This document shows, in pieces, positions 23,488-37,322 of a stretch of 64,000 bases of DNA. The translations under genes were made by a program, and so were the position numbers. The stretch comes from Larix kaempferi (Eukaryota > Streptophyta > Pinopsida > Pinales > Pinaceae): positions 551,001-615,000 of the forward strand of contig BSBM01002120.1 of the NCBI GenBank assembly GCA_027924585.1. Reading direction: 5' to 3'. The notes under the pieces were generated by a model, which saw only the letters and a list, made by a program, of their open reading frames with translations, was not told the origin of the DNA and did not search any database. Position 1 is the first letter of the stretch; every line of letters starts with the position of its first letter.

Positions 23488-23950
23488 ACTTCACCACCAT
23501 CACCATCATCATCAACATATTCATCACCATCATCATCATCATCAACATATTCATCATCATTACCATCATCATCATCATCATCTTATATGCTCCTTATATC
23601 CAAAATAAGAGAAGCTCCATATGATGATGAAGATGATTTAGATGATGTTGATGAAGATGAAGATGATGATGATGATGATGATGATGAAGATGATGATGAT
23701 GATCATCATCCTCATCATCATCATTGCCCTCCTGTTCATCATCATTGTCATTTCCCCCTTCCCCATCAACATCTCCATCATCATCATCTTCTTCATCACC
23801 ATCATCATCATCCTCATCACCCTCATCATCACCTTCAACATCTTCATCATCATCACTGTCATCTTCATCTGCATCAAGATCATCATCTTTATCATCTTCA
23901 TCTACATCATGATCATCTTCATTGTCATCACCCTCCTCCTCCTCATCATC
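20469..23950. repeat. ATC/GAT trinucleotide satellite, copy B
   Basis: This is the copy B equivalent of 3978-7366. Relative to A it has an extra higher-order unit near 20943-21066 and other small repeat-number changes, including a longer GAT run near 23659-23700. Such changes are expected of slippage or unequal exchange after duplication. As in copy A, the long open frames on both strands are a by-product of the repeat. Confidence 0.93.
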
Positions 23951-25166
23951 TTGTGCACTTATGCACTTAGGGATTAATGTTTAGAAGAGGCCCTAAAGGC
24001 CTTTATGGGGGAGGGGCTCTAGGAACAAACCAAAACATATTGATTTATTTGGCAATAAATGAAGTAAACGTTACCCACCAAACTATTTAACGTTCAACAG
24101 TAGCGTGCATGCGCTACTAGTGTGTGCGCGTCCTTGTGGAGCATAAAATTCAGAAAATAACTCGCGCTCTTCTCCCTCATTTTTATCTTATTCCACGCAT
24201 GCTTTTCGTTGTTTTCACGCACAATCCGACAACCATTTGCATCTTGGAGTGAATTCAAACACCATTTGGTATTTCTTTGACAATTTGGATAGGATACACA
24301 AGAGTTGGGGCTCTAGTTGGCTCTTTGGATTGAATACACACTAGTTGGGCTCTATTTGGCTCCTTTGATTGGATACACAACAGTTGGACTCTATTTGGCT
24401 CCTTGGATTGAATTCTCATGCTGCTTGGACACAGTTGAACTCTGCTTACATATAGTGGATACATCAAAAGAGCATTTTACATTTGAAGCAAAGAGCAATC
24501 ATAATCCTTGAGGTATGGTGACCTCTTCCTCTTGTTAAATGTATTTTAGTCTTCATTCACTTTGTTTGAATTGTATCTATTTTAGTTTTTCTTCATGAAT
24601 TGTATGATAGATGTATTTTAGTCTTCTTAATCTTCAACATAGACAATAAAAACATCTTACCACAAAAAAACTACAACATGCACCAAGCAATGCTTTGAAC
24701 CTTTCATGAAGATAATAAAAAAAACTTGCTTGCATTACCACCAATAAGCTTTCATAGTCACATTTAACTCCATCTAGTACACAAACATTTGTTGAATTCC
24801 TCATGATTTCAGTACAACTCACACAAACACCTAAAGAATCAAACTCAAGTAATCTTTTGGGGTTATTTTCCCTCATCCAAAACATGAAAATGAAGTGAGT
24901 AGGAGCTTCTCCTTTTGTAGGAAATGTGCTCCTACTAACATCCCATACCACCATCCAATTGAGTTCCTAGAGGTGACGTTGTTGTTATATCTATGACATT
25001 CTCAATAGCTTTTATGATTATATGAAAACATTCTCACTAGATGTTGTTGTACATAATCACTTGCTACATCGAGTTTTAATAATCATGCCCATCAAGTTTT
25101 AATATCTTATTTGTTGTTCATTCTTGAAGGGGTGATATTTTTGTTTTGTTAAAAAACTTATTGAAT

Positions 25167-28100
25167 ATGGGAAACATACGTAATAATAAAAGAAAGTCTA
25201 GAAGGAAGGAGCTGCCCCCTGAAAAGGCCCATGAGATAAGAGAAAAGGTCAGGTTGTACATGGAAAACCATAGACATCAAGATGCTAGTGCCTTATATCC
25301 ATCAACAAGCAACAACGAAGTGGTTGAAGTCAATCAAATCTTGCTTGATGTCGAGTATGAAGGGATTGATGTTGAATAGTTTGTTAATTGGAAACCTCCC
25401 CAAGAAGAGCACACACATGTCGAACACACTTCATTGTAGGACCAAATTGTGAACGAAGGGCCACAACAAACTGGTGATGAGACTCGTACTTCCTTTCCTA
25501 CTCCCTTGCCTCGATTATCAAGCGTACTACGAAGAACTCCCAGACGTATTCATGTGGATCAAAGTTCATTTTCAGGACTTGAAGGTAAGTTTCCCAAACA
25601 CACTATTGATTTCCATTGTAACAGGATAATCAAAGAATTTTTTGAATCCAAAACCGATGCAGCAAAATGTCAGTTGTTTCTAGCTTTGTTAAAATCACAT
25701 TGTCTACCTCATGTTAGGAGAATTGTTGGCATAAAGGTAGTTAGAATTTCAGAGGCCAATGATCATGTTGTTAGAAATCTACAATCTGCATTTAATTTGA
25801 TTGGAAAAACTTCTCTCACAAAACATTTTAATGCGGCCCGTCGTGTACTATCAGAATCAATCGTAGAAAAGTCCACAATTCAACGTCACCTACTATCAAA
25901 CACATGTAAAATATTTAAAGTAGATAGAAAGACTCTTCAAAAGTATTATGCTATTAGAGAAAAACTTGAGACACCGGGCCAAAAATATTGTCGGGCCTTT
26001 GTTGATAAGTTACCTCGTTCAGACATGAAGCTTATTGATGTTGTTAAAGAACTAGTACAAAAGTTTTGGCATGATAACACTAGACCATCATCGAATCAAA
26101 GAGATGTGTTAAAGTTGAGAAAATGCGTTAAGGGGTGTGAACCCCATGTCAAGCACTTCCTTGACATGACACAAACAGAACTCTACGAGAGGTTCAAGAA
26201 TGAGCACACACAATTGAACTTGGGCCAAAGGTCCTTTGAAAAATGCAAACCCTGGTATGTTAGAATTTGCATTGATCGCAACACATGTTGTTGTAGATAC
26301 CATGTAGAATTTGAGTACTATTATGATACATATAGACATATATTTTGTGATTTGCATACTAACATTGTGCAAGAATTCCCATCGTTACAGCCACCGAATG
26401 CATCCAGAGAATTTATACATAGCATAATGTGTCCAAAACCTGAAGGACAAAAATATTATAAAAGATCATGTTTATATGGGACATGTTCTAGTTGCAGTGG
26501 ATTTGCATTATTGAGCCATTGCATCCATGAAACCGAGGAGCACGAATTTGGGGGGATGTCAATAGAAATGCGGAACTTCAAGTACATAACATATCAAGTA
26601 TATAGTGTGAAGGAAAGCAAAAAAAATGCATTGGTGAAGTCACAGGTAATCTAATTTTGCATACTTTTATACTATACATGTTGAATTGGTACATATATAT
26701 TCAGATTGCAAATGTCACGTTGTATTAACTCCCTTGGTTTTGTGGCGCTAGGTACAAATTTGTGATTTCATGAAGGAATTCTACCAAAAGATGAATCAAT
26801 ATGTACAGCATGTCCATGTAACATTATGGTAGGATGAGCAGTACAGACCGTGCAGGGACACCTTTCCCAATGGCACAATATTGTTAGTTGTGGACTTTGT
26901 TGAAAACTACACCCTGCAGCCACATAATGAGATTCAAAATCAATACTACTATTCAGACCAAGTTAGCATAATGGTCCATATCACGTATAGGCATGCACCA
27001 GAGAGCAATAATTACATGAGGATAATATTGAAAGAGACCAACTTCTACATCAGTGACGACATGTGCCACGACCTAAATTATGTGCAACATTACTTCAAAA
27101 TTTTCTATGATCAGTTGAATGAGAGAGGTATACAGATTGATCAGCATTGGATTTGGTTAGATGGTTGTGTAGGCCAGTTCAAAAATGCGCATGTATTCTA
27201 GTAGTTGAGTATTTTGCACAAGACTTATGATGTGCTACATATATGGAACTATTTTGAGATCAGGCATGGAAAGGGAGAGCATGATGGGTCTGTAGCATGT
27301 CTCAAAACTTCCCTACGAAGGGAGGAGATGAGGTGCATGTCAAACCCTCATATTTGGAATGCAGAATCCATAGTTCGATGGTGCTTTGCAAAAATGTCAG
27401 ATTGAACCACGGAGCAGCACAAACCAATAGGTAGAGGACATGTTGTCAAAAATTTCTGGCATGTGGTTGATATAGATCGACCGCGTTCTTATAGTTGTAG
27501 TATTGTGCAAGGAACTCATGGATTTCATTTGGTTCGAATCTTAAACAACCCCTTATTTGAAATATGGACGCAGAAACTTGCTTTCTTTTGTGGGCCTTGC
27601 AGCAGTTGTGAGTGGGATGAGTGTGAATCAATGGATTGGGTTGAGGAATGGGATCATGTATCACTTGCAGTGAACCCACATGCAGTTGTTGAAATAATCC
27701 AGTTAGAGGAAGTCCATTCCTCTATTTCGAATGAACATGATCATATATCTTATCTTGTACAGCCAGGTAAACATTTATGCATGCATATCTCGGTTCCCTC
27801 CTTGTTGTTGTAATTATCCAAGTTATCAAACCACTACTTGTGGGAATATGACCATAAAACGCATTTTTGTAGGACACATCTATATAGTTGTCGCCCCAAC
27901 AGACAGTGCAATTGGGACGAATTATTTGTTAGCACGATGCATCCAGGGGAAGCAAACCCTCCTCGGGTCATTAACCGATAGTGAAGGCATTACCTTTCCA
28001 ACTGGCTCGATGGTTGTCTAGGGGGAATATCTTACAATAGATGGAAAGTGACCAAAGAGGAATGGATACACATACACGGATTATAGACTAGGTTCATGGG

Positions 28101-28261
28101 TGTATCACTTTACGCACTTGATCGTTGGTACAAACATCCAACTGCAAACAATGTCAATGAAGACATCAAACAAGGTACGCTACTTACTACCTCATGTAGA
28201 GCATGAGAGGTTGTTCGAGACAATAAAAAATGGAGAGGATCCAGAAGGCCTAATTGATTGA
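25167..28261 (+). pseudogene. Large transposase-like protein, copy B
   Basis: This is the tandem-duplicated twin of copy A, offset 16,584 bp, with introns at 26646-26751 and 27767-27872. It has the same eight in-frame stops, so inactivation preceded the duplication. Eight substitutions against copy A were counted by eye. They include Lys/Glu in the segment after RNTCCCRYHV (A aaa, B gaa) and the base after the first donor (gtaatg against gtaatc). Copy B therefore carries no independent information on function. Confidence 0.7.
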
Positions 28262-31200
28262 GGTACATAATATATCCATGTGATTGTTTATTCATGCATG
28301 ATTAATGTTATTCATGTTAGATAGTTTATTTGATATCGTTATCTTATATCGTTTATTTGATGTTTGAGTCATGATTAAGTTACTATTACAATACATTGAT
28401 GTTTTACACCAACCACTCCAATTCATTGGTCCCAAGGTCAAGGTTTCATCGCTTGACCATGTTTAGTGCCATAAAACCCATACCAAGTGCTAAAATACTC
28501 CTTGTTGCACCCATATCATTTATTGGAGGCTAAACATATCCTTGTTATTTGAGGCTAAACTCCTAGGGTTTCCTCAACAACCCTATAATCTCTTGGACAT
28601 CTAGGAATCCCTCATTGGCTTCAAAAACAAGCTTATGTTAATCAATGTCTCCCCACTAGCATGATTATTAGGGTTTAAAAACCATACCCATGTCACGTCA
28701 CACAAGTACACAACTAGAGAACTCAACTTATAGAATCCAAGTCTACATATCCATCTTGATATTTCAATCCTCAAACCCTAGGTCTTATACTCTAGCATCA
28801 AACCCTAATATGCATTTGGTTGGTGATAAGAATGAGATGCTTTATGTTGGGATTGAACTATTTCAATATTTAGGCCTCTAACACCTCTGCAACTTCTTCC
28901 ACTACCATGATCTCGTATTTCAATGATGTCAATGGCTTGTGATTATGAGATACAAAGGTTGCAGTCATCTCCAAGACCTTAAATTTGCCTTGCAAATAAA
29001 TATAGATATTTCTTTTTATTGGAACATTGGGGTACATGCAAGAGCACATGAACATGTTAATATGAGATATCTCATGCAAACCCTAGCGATGTCACATCAC
29101 ACAAGTACACTACAATATAACACTATTTCTAGCATCCAAAGCTACATGTCCATCCTGGTATTTCAATCCTCAAATCCTAGGTCTTAAATTCTAGCATCGC
29201 ACAACTCTATTGATAGCACCCAATGTCATGTTAGGCATTAGATCCACTCTGCATGTCTTCTATTAGGGAATTGACCTTAGTGTTAGAACAAGATTCTCAA
29301 CTTTTGACCTAATTTGTCACTTTCTCAAAATTACTTGGAATTTCCCTTTATGAGGCCTTTTACTTGGGGTTCCCAATTATCTCACATACTCTTAGACCCT
29401 CAACCATGGCCACACAAAAAATCTCAACTCTACTCTCTGTCGATGGATATCACACACATATAACGTAAATCAATCCTTCGCTTTGCAGGAAATGTGGTCC
29501 ATCTTGCTTACCCACAATGAATGTATACGTTAGAATATTTTAGCATGCGCTTAGAAAATCTTTTACATACTTAAATATGGTAGGAGGAAACACATAAATC
29601 CAAAGCCTTTGAAACCTCAAAGAGTAGAGTTTCACCTAGTCACAATCACTTCTGTGCTTTAGTGAATTTGCATGGAGCCTCACAAAAATATCCTAGTTCT
29701 TATATTAGATTTAGTTGCATTGAAAACCTATCATCCATAAACCTAATCTGAAAACTCACTTTTACAACAATTATAGCAATAGTAAAACAACCCTTAACTT
29801 ATTCAATGATGATCTCAAATCACTCAACAAAATTATATTTTACTTATTATAAATTAGAAATACATATATAACTATAAATTACAATTCTAGAACATGCATG
29901 AGAGCCTTATCACAAGGCTAGCACAATTCACTAGCTCTCCAAATAGCTAGGGAAAATAATGAAAGCCTTAGCTTAACCAAGGAGATATAACATGCATGAA
30001 TCACTAAAACAAGTAGTCCAATGCAATACATATGCTTCTCTTCTTGTTATTTAGAAAATGCACCTAGGTTTTCATAAAAAACCCTAATCATAAACCTCCA
30101 AGGGATGTAATAATATAATCTGAGAAGGATCAAGCTCAAGCTAAGTTGTCCCCCCTAGACTTCAGATATCCTCCTAGGGGTGTTTTCATGAACCATAGTG
30201 AATTCCTCCATGAATCTAATTACAAATAAAATAGTGTGATATTGATGGTACTAGAAGGAATAAATCCTTATTCTATATATCAGTGCAATTGGAGGTCACC
30301 TCTAGTGTTGACATCAAAAATCATGTTAAGTGTTAGCTCCGCTCTCCATGTGTTCTACTAGGGAAATGGCCTTAGTGTTAGAACAATATATTAGTAACGT
30401 TAGTGATCATAGGTCTTCACAAATGTGAAAGAGAGGTGATCCAATTTCACTCAAGGTGTCCAAATCTGATCCGAAGGCTACCGGGATTGCGTGGCCACTG
30501 TGGACGCATCCACAATGGCCACATGCACCTGTCGAAGCCGACGGAATCCAAGTCCGCCCGCCGGTTTGGGTTCCGTGGCCCCATAGCAAATACTCAAAAA
30601 TGGAATTGTAAATTAAAGTAAATTTTACTTCTCTCAAATCCTCTTATTACAAGTAAAGTAAATTTTACATTCTAACGACTAATATGTGTTGATGGGAACA
30701 ACAACATGTTCTCAAAATGGGCCCCTATTTCTTTTAAACACATTTTCACAAACCAATTTATATTCTTTTTATCAATACTGAGGCCAAAGTTGTTACTGTA
30801 GTTGATGAAAAAGAATACACAACAACTTACTATTGTTCCATTTTTGTCGAAGTTCCTTAGCTTTGGAGCTAGGACCCATTCAAATTATTAGAGTCAAAAT
30901 GCCTACAAAATCAGAAAATAATGTACACTATAGTCCATCTTTAAATCCATGCGAAATGAAATTAAACTAGAGAGATGAGATTACAATGATATCAAATTGG
31001 CGAGATTTCGAATCTGATCATACAAATTATTTATTTTGAATAAAATATAATGCCAATTCCCTATAAATTCACATTTGAATCAACGGGGAGTAATTTATTC
31101 ATCAAAAGCATAATCACTGACAACCAATGACTTATAGATATTACATATAAGTAAAATGTATCTGAAAGATTGAAAACTTAGAATATTGCAAATTTACATA

Positions 31201-31456
31201 TGCAACATTTTAATAAGGTGTAAGTTGAATGATTGACGATTTGCACCCATTTTTTAACAATGTTTGTAGCAAAAATCCAACCAAAATTGTTAAAAGTTTA
31301 GTTTTAGGTTACTGGAATTGCTTAATCGGGGTGCTTGAAGGGTAACTAAGGTGATGAATTTGTTTCTGGAATCAAAATTGCAATTTGAACAATCAACAAA
31401 AAGTCACCAGATTCCAGCAAAAAATCACCGAAAAAAATACAAATATTCTATTTTTT

Positions 31457-31772
31457 TGTTGGAATATTGGTACAACCACCACACCTATGGGAATATAAAA
31501 ATGTGGACTAACCACCACTCCTCGTAATAAGACCTTGTGCTTGGTTTCAAATGTTCATCAACATCTACAGGCTTTGGTGTAACGAAAAACCTTACATGGT
31601 ATTAGAGTTCAGGTCTTAGGTTCAATTCCCATGAGCTACACCGAAGGGGGGTGTTGGAGTATCGGTATAACTACATGGTATAACTATCGCACCTGTGAAA
31701 ATATAAAACTGTGGAATGACTGCCACTCCTGCATCAATATCTACAGATTTTGGTGTAACGTCAAACCTTACA
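31457..31772 (+). mobile_element. TRIM-like element, copy B
   Basis: Copy of 14873-15188 carried by the tandem duplication (LTR-like repeats 31457-31596 and 31652-31772). No length change was seen relative to copy A. It is not a separate insertion. Confidence 0.7.
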
Positions 31773-33256
31773 TTGATGCTAATAACAAGAAATTGTATCT
31801 CTCATTAATTTATAATTGATTTATATTTAATTACCTATCAACCAAGAGATTAAATATCTAATTAGTATAATATCAATACATATATAATCTCTATAAGTAG
31901 TAAGTACTACCAACAACATGTCAAATCTCCACTTAGAATAGCAAAAAAGTTTTGGAACCTTTCGAATAAACAACAAATCAAATCTCTAACTAAGGTATAG
32001 ACATTAAAACGCTCTACATTACTCGTAACATATCAAATATCTAATTAATGGACTACTCGTAGCATAGCAAATATCTAATTAATGGAGCATCTTACAATCC
32101 ATTTAGAAATCATTTTTGCATCCTATCAACATTGTTAATTTACATGTCCATTTTCAAGCTCCTATGTCTTGTTAAATATATCATTCCGCTCTTCGAGTTA
32201 GTATTGATTAAGTTCAATTAACAATCACTATTTCGATATTATATCATCTGAAATGTCTTCAAATTGTATTGGAGAATATTGGATTTTTGGTATGTTTCTC
32301 AATGAATAGTTATTGTTTGACGACTTTAGTCTATTTTAATTCTTTGTTTTAGTTTGAAAATAGTGATTGAATTCCGATGACTATTTTATTTTATGTGTTG
32401 ATGTTTTTAGATATTTTAAGTAAAATATATAAATATTTGTATTCATAATATTATTTTAGTTTAGTTTATTTTTAAATTAACATAGATTTATCTTAAATTT
32501 AGATTATCAAGAAGTTAGAGGGATCCAATTTTTTGAGGTGTAATTTTTTTTTAATTAAACTTAAGAAATTTGATCTCTCTTGGTTGGATCTTTTTTAATT
32601 AAACTCAAGAAATTTGATTTTTCTCTTGGTTGATAGATCCAATTTTATGTTTTAAGATTTTATTTTATAGATGCACATCAATTTTTTTAATTACTTTTCA
32701 TAATTTTTTATTTTATGAGCTGACATGGACTTTTTAAATACTTTTATAATTTTGTACTTTATGGGCAGACATGGATTTTTTAATTTTTTTGTGTGTTATG
32801 TTACTTTACGTTACCTTACGTGACAACATCTCCCCCATACTGGGCTATAGAGCACCTCAGTCCTCTCGATGCAACTAGTACAACCACTTAACTTGTGGCT
32901 GGTGAACACTGATAGTTCACAAGTTATGTGCCTTATTAAGTTAGATGGCTTGTCTCTCACTATGTGCTATCTATGCATGAGTTATGAGTTATACATGCAT
33001 CAACTACCAAATATTTTTTATATCTCTTTTTTATAATTGTTTATTTCAAATTTTTAATGACGCTCATAAAATCAATCTAGACGGTACACTTGTCCCATCC
33101 TCCTTCAATCTAGGAAAATAATGGATGGTATCCTACCCCAAACTTTTGGTGGATGAATACCTATAGGTCATAAGTTAATTGTCATGAACAAGTTATTTGT
33201 TACTTGTTCTCCATTCTTAATTGTAATCACCTTCTTTAGTTAAATGGATTATCTGT

Positions 33257-34803
33257 CACTAATCACTGCAAAGATTCTTGAAGTCACCTGAGGTGAATTC
33301 TCCACCATTGTCGGATTTGAATGTTTTGATATTCTTATCAGTTTGATTCTCCATCAAGGTTTTTAATTCCTTGAACTTATCAAACACCTCATCTTTGTTC
33401 TTCAAGAATTAAAAAGTCTTCCTGGAGAAGTCATCAATGAAAGAGACATAGTAAACATACCCACTTAGAGAACTGGATGACATAGGACCACATACATCTG
33501 AGTGGATGATTTCCAAAATACCTTTTGCCTTGTTTTCACTGCTTGGGAAAGCCTTCTTAATGTTCTTACCTTTTGCACATCCTTTACAAACACCTTCATG
33601 CTTGGTCTTGATTTCAGGAAGACCTTCTACAGCCTTACTTGCAATTGGTAATGCCCTGTAGTGCATATGTGCAAGTCTTCTATGCCAAAGTTCACTTGGC
33701 TCCATGGAATCATGCACCATGGCATGTTCAGGTTGTCCTTTCAATTTATACAAACCTCCCTCTTACTCTCCAATTACAACTGCATCATTTATGGTCTTAC
33801 CCTTTGGCCACATTAGGACTTGGCCATCGACAAATGCAACCCTCATACCTTTTGCATCCAATGCAGAGATGGAGAGTAGGTTCTTCTTGAGCCCAGGTAC
33901 ATAAAGGACTTCTTTCATTTTCAATGATTTTCCAGAATCTAGGTTGTAGGAGGCTTCACCACTTCCTTTGATGGGGTATTGATAATCATCCCCAAGTTTC
34001 ACTTTATGGGGTGATTCATGTTCAGATAGATTTACAAAATATTCTTTAAACCCAGTCATGTGTTTGGAAGCCCCACTGTAAATTAACCAATCATTACAAC
34101 CATGTGAGATAGTACCTGTGAGAGCGGAGATAAGAACATACTCTTCTTCACTTGATGAGTCATCATCACTTTCTGCCCTAGCTTTATTCTTTGGAGGTTC
34201 ATCATCTTCAACAGCATGAGCATGGTACCTTCTTTTGTTACCCTTCTTCTTCTTGCTGGAGTTGTTGTTGTTGTACCTTTTGTTCTTGGGACATTCTGAA
34301 GCAAAGTGACCCTTCTCATTACAAGTGAAGCATCTAAGATTTTCCTTATCCTTATGAGAATGGTGATGTGAAGATCCCCTGAAGTGGGATGGCTCTCTTT
34401 TAGATTTTCCTTTCTTGGTGTGTGTTGTGAGAGCTTGATCTTCATTCCCCATCTTTTCTTCTCTTGCCACAAGCCTTGCTTCTTCTTGAGAACATTCCTC
34501 CCATAGTCTACTGAAGGAGATTAATTTCTTTCTTGCACAGATCCCTTGAATAAAAGAGTCCCATGACTTAGGTAGGCCATTCAAAGTGGTCATAAAAATT
34601 TCACCATTCTCCACCATTTCATCTACAGCTTCAAGTTGCTCCTTGATCTGAGAGACCTTGGAGAAATAGGATTGAATGGTTTCTCCATTCAACATCTTGA
34701 CCCCTTTCAATTGATTCCGCAGGGTCATCTTTTGATTTATGTTCTTCCCTTCAAATTTTAACATTACCATTAATTGTTTTAGGATGTTTGAGAGTGGTTC
34801 CAA
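33257..34803 (-). pseudogene. Truncated Ty1/copia gag-protease-integrase, copy B
   Basis: Duplicate of 16672-18218, with both stops and the Asp-to-Tyr change shared. Differences seen are few: Arg/Lys in LP(R/K)SWDSF, Gly/Glu in GQP(G/E)HAMV and Lys/Ser-type changes in MEPS(K/E)LWHR. The element was therefore already broken before the segment duplicated. Confidence 0.88.
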
Positions 34804-36229
34804 CCTAATCAGACTTCATATGCAAAAAGTAGAATTTTAATCCGATTCAGAATTCAACAAACTTAATAGTTTTTAGGATTCCAGGATTTACAACTGGATT
34901 CTATCATATATGAGGGCATGGAATTGGCATTCAATCAAGCACATCAACCCCTCTATGTACCTTGATGTTGGTGGTGTTCATTGTTGAACTCCTCTGTCTT
35001 GGATGGACTTGGACCCAGTTCCATAGCTAGAGGATGTGAACATAGGAGTTGGGTAGGGACCTTCAAGCCCAGGGGAATCAAGCTAGGCTCGAGATCCTTA
35101 TTTTTGATCTATTTTTGTTGAGGACATAGATGATAATTCTAACTTTGAGCATGAGGATTCAGATGATATTAGTTAAAGGTTTTCATAGTATCATGTTACA
35201 TGTATGATTAATGATATTCGATATTGGTGTTAGGTGATGATGATGATGTACAATGATAATATTATGATGATTATGAGGATGCGATATGTATGTGTGTGTG
35301 TGTGTGTGTGACGTTTCCGTACGATTGCCACATCGTATCTGCCTTTTCTGAAAATTTCTAGTATCTGTATATGCTTCGATGCAACTTAACATGTTACCCA
35401 TGCATGAAGTGCTTGTTATCCATACATCAGCTGGATAGTACACTTGTCTCATCCTCCTTCAATCTAGGAAAAACATACATAATAGTCCACCCCAAATTCT
35501 AAAATATAAACACCTATCGGTGTAATAAGAGTAAATAATATTTTACATACATTTTATTATTGGGCTTCTTTTGTAAATAATTTTTTTTAATATGATATAC
35601 TTAAAAAAAAATTCAAAAATAATAGTACAAGTTATAGACATATTCCCACGTTGAAATACAATATCTCCTAAGATGATAAAAATAGAAATATAGTTAGTTG
35701 AGATTCGTCGTTCAACATTAGGAGTATCCATGAGCACTGACCCGAGGAAAGTGAGGAAAGTAACTGGTGTATGACAATAATGAGCATAATAAAATAGTCA
35801 AATTAGTATGTATTGACTTGAGAATTCCAAGTTGCTGTCAAAGTAGTTCAAAGTAGTTAGAGCCTGACCTAATATTATACTCTCATCCGTTCCTTTAAAT
35901 CCTAAATATAGAAATATTTTCCTTTCAAAATTTAATTAAATACACATATTTGTACTTCCATAACGAATGGTAAGTGAATTTGTCATATAAAACAAACCAC
36001 AAACACCTTAAATGATCATTGAGTTCGGAGGGGCCAACGCCATCGGCACCCATGTTCTTGACTGCCCAGAATGGACGACGACAGCGAACGAACGCTATGC
36101 ATAAAAGTAGGCGCACACGGAGGAACCACTAGGAAGCCCTTCTGTCAAATATACTAAGATTGAAGATGCTTCCATTGCACAATGTGTATTTAACTAAGTT
36201 ATAATCATGTTGGCAGAAGCAAATTGACC

Positions 36230-36240
36230 TATATAATATA
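36230..36240 (+). promoter_or_regulatory. TATA box of the alpha-expansin gene
   Basis: tatataatata lies 73 bp upstream of the start codon at 36303. The promoter of the complete gene lies wholly within copy B of the tandem duplication, so an almost identical promoter lies 16.6 kb upstream. Confidence 0.55.
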
Positions 36241-36302
36241 GCATTGATGGTACATGTTCGTAGTACGGGCAATTGTTCATAGATTATTAAGTATATGCAG
36301 AA

Positions 36303-37322
36303 ATGGCTCTGATGAAGAATTTGTTGTTGGTCGTTGCATTGATGTCTTTTTGTATGGTAAGACTAGCAGAAGTAGCAGCCGCTTGGACTGCAGCGCATGC
36401 TACATTTTACGGCGGGAGCGATGCGTCTGGAACCATGGGTGAGTTTTAACTCAATTTGTAGAGAAACAATAATCTGTTAGAATAGTTTTTCAAATCGTTA
36501 TGATTAAGATATAAGAGCACAATTGAGGTGGTGAACAAGAACATTCAAGATTCAAAGCATATAGTCGTTGCTGCTGCTGCAGGGGGTGCTTGCGGTTATG
36601 GGAATTTGCATAACAGTGGATATGGCACCAACACTGCTGCGCTCAGCTCGGCTTTGTTCAAAGATGGACAAACGTGCGGAGCGTGTTACCAGATGAAGTG
36701 TGACGCTGCCAAAGTTCCTCAGTGGTGTCAGCACGGGCGTGGATCGATTATAGTAACAGCCACCAATCTTTGTCCTCCGAATAACGCCCTGCCCAGTGAC
36801 AATGGAGGGTGGTGCAATTTACCCCTTCAGCATTTCGACATGTCACAACCTGCCTTCCTGCAGATTGCGAAATACAAGGCCGGGATTGTGCCTGTTCATT
36901 ACAGAAGGTATAATTTTATAATCTAGCAACTCCCAATTGCACACAACTTTAATCATGAAATTTTCATGGCAGGCTATTTAATTAGACATAGTATTCGATG
37001 TATTCGATGCAGGGTTCCGTGCAAGAAGAAAGGAGGAATAAAGTTCACAATAAATGGGCGCGACTACTTCGAACTGGTTCTGATTAGCAATGTTGGGGGG
37101 AGAGGAGATGTGAAGGCGGCGTGGATCAAAGACTCCAAGACCGGGTGGCAAATGATGCAAAGGAATTGGGGAGCAAATTGGCAAAGCAATTCGTATCTTA
37201 ACGGGCAGAGTCTGTCATTCAAAGTCACCATAAGCAACGGAAGAACAGTGACAATGTACAATGTCGCCCCGGCTAACTGGCAATTTGGCCAGACTTTCGC
37301 TGCCTCTCAACAATTTACATGA
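36303..37322 (+). CDS. EXPA: Alpha-expansin, three exons
   Basis: Exons 36303-36438, 36583-36907 and 37013-37322 join with GT-AG introns to 257 codons (256 aa), the normal size for alpha-expansins. Residues 1-27 form a hydrophobic secretion signal ([10 protein letters not shown]...). Domain 1 (GH45-like double-psi beta barrel) has [34 protein letters not shown] and the HFD motif ([15 protein letters not shown]). Domain 2 starts after VPCKKKGGI and carries the conserved aromatic residues ([28 protein letters not shown]). Expansins act in the cell wall and loosen cellulose-xyloglucan contacts without hydrolysis. The start has TATA upstream and the signal peptide directly after it. All key cysteines and HFD are present, so the gene looks functional. 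Exon 1 lies in the duplication, while exons 2 and 3 are single-copy. The subfamily member cannot be named. Confidence 0.95.

Larger units (their letters stand above)
19975..36553 (+). repeat. 16.5-kb tandem duplication, copy B
   Basis: This is the second unit, 16,579 bp. It directly abuts copy A at 19974/19975 and ends at 36553 within expansin intron 1, where unique sequence (aaagcatatagtcg) begins. The junction reads ...caagattc|tgcaacac..., with no shared bases between the two breakpoints beyond chance. Most of the 88-bp length difference comes from the satellite (an extra higher-order unit plus deletions) and from a (GT)12 to (GT)9 change. Confidence 0.95.
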
